Shown: in pieces, positions 59,301 to 64,000 of the stretch | How positions within the stretch are numbered: position 1 is the stretch's first letter | Layout of the letters: the number at the start of each line of letters is the position of its first letter | DNA from: Tetranychus cinnabarinus | Lineage: Eukaryota; Arthropoda; Arachnida; Trombidiformes; Tetranychidae | Assembly (NCBI GenBank): GCA_022266195.1 | Contig: WHVY01000001.1 | Location: forward strand, 9,672,001-9,736,000 | Direction: 5' to 3' | DNA: 64,000 nt | Notes under the pieces: model-generated | Seen by the model: only the letters and a program-made list of their open reading frames with translations | What the model was told of the DNA's origin: nothing | Database searches by the model: none | Translations under genes and position numbers: made by a program

Positions 59301-62300
59301 TGTATGAAAACTTTGCTTGTTTACTTAGTTGATTGACATTTTTATGACCTGCTTAACATTGGCTTACCATTTGTACAAACGATAGCAACGAAGCAACAAT
59401 GGCAACAATTAATATTCACTGTAATCTTATCGTCCATTGACAATTATGGGTAGAAAATCAGAATTTTTTACTTTTCTTTTTCTTCTCAAAATTATTTTTT
59501 TTCTCAGATTCAAAGTTCTTTCTCTGTTTTTTTACCTTTTTTTTGTTTACCAAGGTTTTCAGGTTTTGCTGCAAAAAAAGGTAAAAATTACTCAACAGAA
59601 AACTTGGAAAATTAATTTTTTTTCTCTTCATCATTTCTGACCTTGAAACTGAAAATAAGCTGAAAAATTTTGAAATGCATTTGTTTTTATGATAAGTGTT
59701 AATTTTCTTATGATTTTTGCTTTTTTATGGAAAAAAAAGATTCACTTGAATTTCGTTAGCAACTTCGTTGCAACGTTAGCTACGATTTGTGTTTTTGCAT
59801 TTACATTTGAAAGGAAATTATTGAAAGTAAAAAATGCAATTTAATCAGCTATTCAAATCACATCGACAATCAAGTTCGAGTTTTTTTTCCTAAAAATCAT
59901 TTTCGCTCAAAAAATTTCTCGTTAAAATTTTTGCAAAATTTTTGATTCAAAAATTTAACCCAAAAAATGGGGAAACTTTCAACCTTATTGATACAAAGAT
60001 GACACTTTGAGGTGCATTAAAATTGTTAACAATGAAGATTAGCAATGTTTGACAGGCATTTCAATTTTACCTGGAAATATCAATAATTGCAGTTCTAATC
60101 GTAATCAGACCTTAATATTGAATAGACTATTAGTTAACAATAAAACATTTAAATGTCAAGCGCATTAAGCTTCTTAAGATTAAGAGGAAAAGGTTATCAT
60201 AAGATGATGATCATGACAAAAGAATCGCGAATTATGATCAAACAAGATGATGATGTGAGTGACAAAAAGACCTCACATGAGACAAAAAGGAAAGGAGGAG
60301 ATGAAGAAGAGGAAGAAGAAGAAGAAGTCTTTATCCTCGAAGAACAATATCTTTGGCCTTTTCTTATTGCTAATAGGCTTTCGGTTTCAAGTCATTCTCC
60401 TTGATGATCATCTTTGCCTTTATCTTCACCCTCTTTAACCTTTTTGGTGGTTGCATTGAAACTGTCCCATAGGCTTGGTTCCTCTCTCTCTCTCTTCGTA
60501 TTTTAACCTCAATTTTTGGTCATTTCAAGCGCACCTTTGCCATCCTTGCCTCTAACCCAAGCTTAAGTTTAAATGTGACAAAAAGTGTTTCAACCTTTTA
60601 TTGGCTTTTATGGTTCTTCTTTCATCTTTTTTTCTTCCTTTTCTTCCTTCCAATCTCTTTGTTGTAAAACTGAAAAGTGTTTACCATCGCACAGTAAAAA
60701 GGGAAACATCGAAACGGACAACAAAAAGAACAAACGAAAAGCCAAGTTTACGCTCAATTTTACCATCTTTTCCCTTCTTCCCTCAACCTTCGTTCAACTT
60801 ACCTCTGGTTATCTTGTCCTCCTCAACCTCCCCCAACCTTCCCTCAACCTTTCCTTAACCTTTTCTTTTCTTCTCTCATTTTTTTCTTCTCATTCATTCT
60901 TCATCCATCTTTTTGTCACCCTCTTCTTTTGTCTTCCTTTGAGTCACATCTTTCCTCTCAAGATTGACAGCTAATAATGTTCAAATTAATACCCGAATTG
61001 AGCTCTGAATGTTAATAATGATAAAATGATGAAAAACGTTGTGAATGATAAAATGTTAGCAAATTTGTTTTCCCATCTTCAACAATGTCTCTTATATTAA
61101 TATATTTTTTTCACTCTCATTGATCAACCCAGAACGTGAACAGAATGAGCAGAAGAAGTAAAAAAGTTTATCTTGAAAACTCGTGAAAACAGGAAAAAAA
61201 AAGACAAAAAAGTGACTTTTCCACTAACAGTAAATATTTAAAGTAAACTTTAAATGATTGAATATCGATTGAAAGCCATAATGTAATAATACTTGTATTA
61301 TTGTGGTTAACCAATTGCTTCCGTTTACTGTTATTATCATCATCAGAACTGTTATTATTGTTGTTATCCGATTCTTAGTTACTTCTTGAGATGATTTTCT
61401 TTCATTGTAATCATAGGATTCTTATCTCTATTCCAGTCTCTATTATTATTACCATTATTACTGTTTCCATTATCATTGCTATTATAGTAACGATTGTTCA
61501 ATTGTCAATAACATTGTTTGGCTAACATTTTATAGCCGGAACCGATTAAATAGTCATTCTCGAGTTACCATTGAAACATTCAATTTCTTGCCATTCACTT
61601 GTCACAATGAATCTCAATCTTTAAATTTAATTACATTGCAAACCAAAAGGACAAAAATTCTGGTAAAAGTCTTTATCATTGAATCACATTTTTACCCATT
61701 TAAAGGCAGTTAATCTGATGGATCAAAAATTCTGATGATCATGATAAGGATATGGTAATTAGGGTGGGAATTAATGATGGATAAAGGAAAATGTGAATTG
61801 TTCTAATGCTGTATGGATGATGATTTTTGATGAAACATTGCAAAGGTTTGCAAATATGTGAAAAGTTAAATCTGTGGATTGAGTTGAATAAACTTGAAAG
61901 CTCACAGGAAAATGAATTTATGAGATGTCTCTTTGTAATTAAGTTGCCTGTTTCATGATAAATAGTTGTTCATCATGAGCATGCTACATTTTCAATGTTC
62001 ATATCAACTTTCGTCCTTTCTGCTGCTCTCGCCTCTTTTATTCTTGCTCTCAATTTTTTTCTCTCTGCTCCCATTTTTTTCCCTGGTTTATCCTGGTTTA
62101 TTTGGCATTTTCTCTGGTTTTTTTCCTGGTAAACATTGATGATGTTGTTTTACACACAACAGTAACATGAATGACTACTTTACTTTGCTTTTCTCTCTCC
62201 GTCATCATTCTCATCATCATCATCATTCCCTCTCTTCTCTCTCACTCTTCTGGTTAAACTTAAAAGGGCAACACACCACACACTATATACACAGCCTGTG

Positions 62301-64000
62301 GGCTTCACCACACCCTTACCATTGAATCAGCAACCAGCAGAAGTAACCAAAAAGAAATATGAAAGCTAGTAAAAAAACTGCAGAATTGAACAACAACCAA
62401 AATTCATGAAACGCATCATTCAATGTTACCAAAGGGCATCTCATGTTAACATTGATCTGAAGTTCGAACAGAGAAAAATTACAATTCTATTTCAGTTTCA
62501 TTCTCATGAAGTTCAACAGCTCAAGTCGATTAGTCCATTGAATCATTTATTCATTGGTAAAACCCAATGAAAATTTAATGCTCAAAATGTCATTGTATTA
62601 TATTCACCATTTGATTGAATCAGAGAGAATTTCCAAGAAAAAAGATTTTCCAAAAAATAAACGAAATTATTGTTCGAAAAGAATCAAGAAATTTCTCAAT
62701 TTTCGGTCAAACTTTCGATCAAATTTTCGGTTGATTTTTCCGGTCAAATTTTTGTTTTTCATTTCCTTTAGTCGATAAAATGATGCAAAATTTTGATCCA
62801 CTTTAACCGTTTGGTGAGTTGAAGAGTAACTTGAATCCAATGTTGTTATCAATTTGTTACTTGACCAATATATTTACATGTCTCATTCCCTGTTCATCAG
62901 ATGAACATGATGCTTATGCTCCTTCCAATGCAAATTGTAACATTGACCTTTTAACATTATGCTCAATGTAACCATAATTGTTTCCATGTTCACAGTGTGA
63001 CATTATTATTTGTTACCTTATTTCCCTTTATTTTTCACTATTCCTGTTGCTCACTTTATTTTCCCTCCCTTTTTGTTCACTCTCTCAATGATATCATTGT
63101 ATTTTATTGTCGATTGACAGTTGAATCGAGAGTTGACAAAAATGTAAAGTTGAACAGCAAAGTTTACCAGTTTTGCTTTATTATTTGTATTCAGTTGCTC
63201 TTGTTGTTGTTGATGTTTGTAATACACACACAGAGACACACATACAAAATACAGTAGCCAAAGAAAAGGAAATAAAAGTAACTCACAAGAAAAGGCCAAA
63301 AATTGACAAAACCATTTCGTATGTTGATAATGATGCTTAAGAGGATTTAACATACAGATCCTAATAATACATAGAAATGTATATCTTTCAATGCTATTTA
63401 CTTGAACCTTTGAAAGGGAAAAAGCAATAACAAGAGAAGAAAAAGAAATAAAATGAAGCAGAAAAATCAAAATGAAAAAGGAACCCAAAATAGACACGAA
63501 AAGTAGTACAACTTATCCATTATTTACCAACTGATTTTTACTTTTCCTGTGGGCCTTTTTTACTCTTCAACTTGATACAATTTTAATTGTCTTTCAATTG
63601 ATAATCAATTGAATCCAATAAAATTGGTCAATCATTTTGTTTCCCTAACATTTTCCTTCCTTAAACGATTCAATGTTACCAGTTACTGTTTAACCGTAAT
63701 TGAATATGGATATTGATCAATTGGTAAACTTTCCTAATCAACTTAATTGCTTTCTCCTATTTAATATTCAACAATTAAAACTGAACCTTTCTCAATTCCA
63801 ATGATTATCTGATAATATTTACACAGGGAAATGAGATCATTGAATGATTTAAATTTGGTTAGTTAACCATGCGAATCAACGGTCAGCACGAATTGTTGAC
63901 CAATTAATTTGATTGAAGTTATTGAAGAGTAAAATAATATGACCAAAGAGGAACTTTCAATTCTCATAATTATTACATTGTTCAAGTTATCAGATCATTT
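50387..64000 (+). other. long homothorax intron (open at the window end)
   Basis: 13.6 kb with no exon-like sequence. All open frames are short and made of simple CT-, GA- or ATG/CAT-rich tracts, giving Ser/Phe/Leu- or Met/Lys-rich translations. (CAT)n runs occur at 54216-54232 and 62211-62226, and GA/CT tracts at about 51180-51250, 52100-52160, 52260-52400, 54300-54430, 60295-60330 and 62180-62250. No homeodomain or further hth exon was found, so it is read as one intron. Enhancers are likely, but none can be pointed to by sequence alone. An unrelated gene nested here cannot be excluded, though none is visible. Confidence 0.6.

Noticed and set aside
63832..63841. TGAGATCATT, matching the start of the bantam microRNA
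   Set aside because: Only the first ten bases agree and no pairing arm nearby would form a hairpin precursor.
50387..64000. Many 60-130 codon frames in the homothorax intron
   Set aside because: Translations are simple-sequence (Ser/Phe/Leu, Met/Ile/Lys, Glu runs) from CT, GA and CAT repeats; none has a domain or plausible splicing.

Overview
This is nuclear DNA from a compact, AT-rich animal genome, most likely a spider mite (Tetranychus-like chelicerate). The reasons are: short GT-AG introns (about 55 to 300 bp), closely packed genes, arthropod orthologues (suppressor of fused, homothorax/Meis, ECHDC1, GMPPA, ALG6, mitochondrial GrpE, an ARHGAP1-type RhoGAP), and members of families known to be greatly expanded in Tetranychus: ENaC/degenerin channels, gustatory receptors and GSTs. 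Species is an inference. No tRNA, rRNA, CRISPR or prokaryotic-style operon was seen. Exon coordinates were read by eye from splice sites and reading phase. All multi-exon models given as complete sum to whole codons.

Layout. 1-4895: non-coding. 4896-5947 (+): omega GST. 6627-8213 (-): single-exon membrane protein with a polycystin-1-like TM-PLAT-TM arrangement. 8332-10348 (-): mitochondrial-type cysteinyl-tRNA synthetase. 10818-12278 (-): intact ENaC/degenerin. 14790-16289 and 18645-20120 (+): two nearly identical secreted serpins with different N-terminal extensions. 20618-21292 (-): small RING/B-box-like cysteine-rich protein. 21618-22451 (-): 5' half of a second ENaC gene, broken. 22932-23396: mosaic scar joining ENaC 3' flank to a gustatory receptor fragment. 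23500-24307 (-): delta GST. 24928-25295: non-autonomous DNA transposon with TA target duplication. 25690-26646 (-): gustatory receptor lacking a visible last exon. The stretch from about 10 to 27 kb is thus a dynamic island of chemosensory, detoxification and protease-inhibitor genes full of duplication scars.

From 27.4 kb the window becomes conserved housekeeping and developmental: ARHGAP1-like (-), a secreted EGF/laminin-G protein resembling Eyes shut (+), Sufu (-), ECHDC1 (+), GMPPA (-), ALG6 (+), mitochondrial GrpE (+), a GrpE copy keeping only the targeting presequence, and the first two coding exons of homothorax (+). After homothorax exon 2 the remaining 13.6 kb shows no credible exon and is read as part of one very long, simple-sequence-rich intron.

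Genes that work together: GMPPA (GDP-mannose supply) and ALG6 (first glucose on the N-glycan precursor) are divergent neighbours. Sufu and homothorax are developmental regulators. The two GSTs, the receptor and the channel are typical of mite sensing of, and resistance to, plant chemicals.
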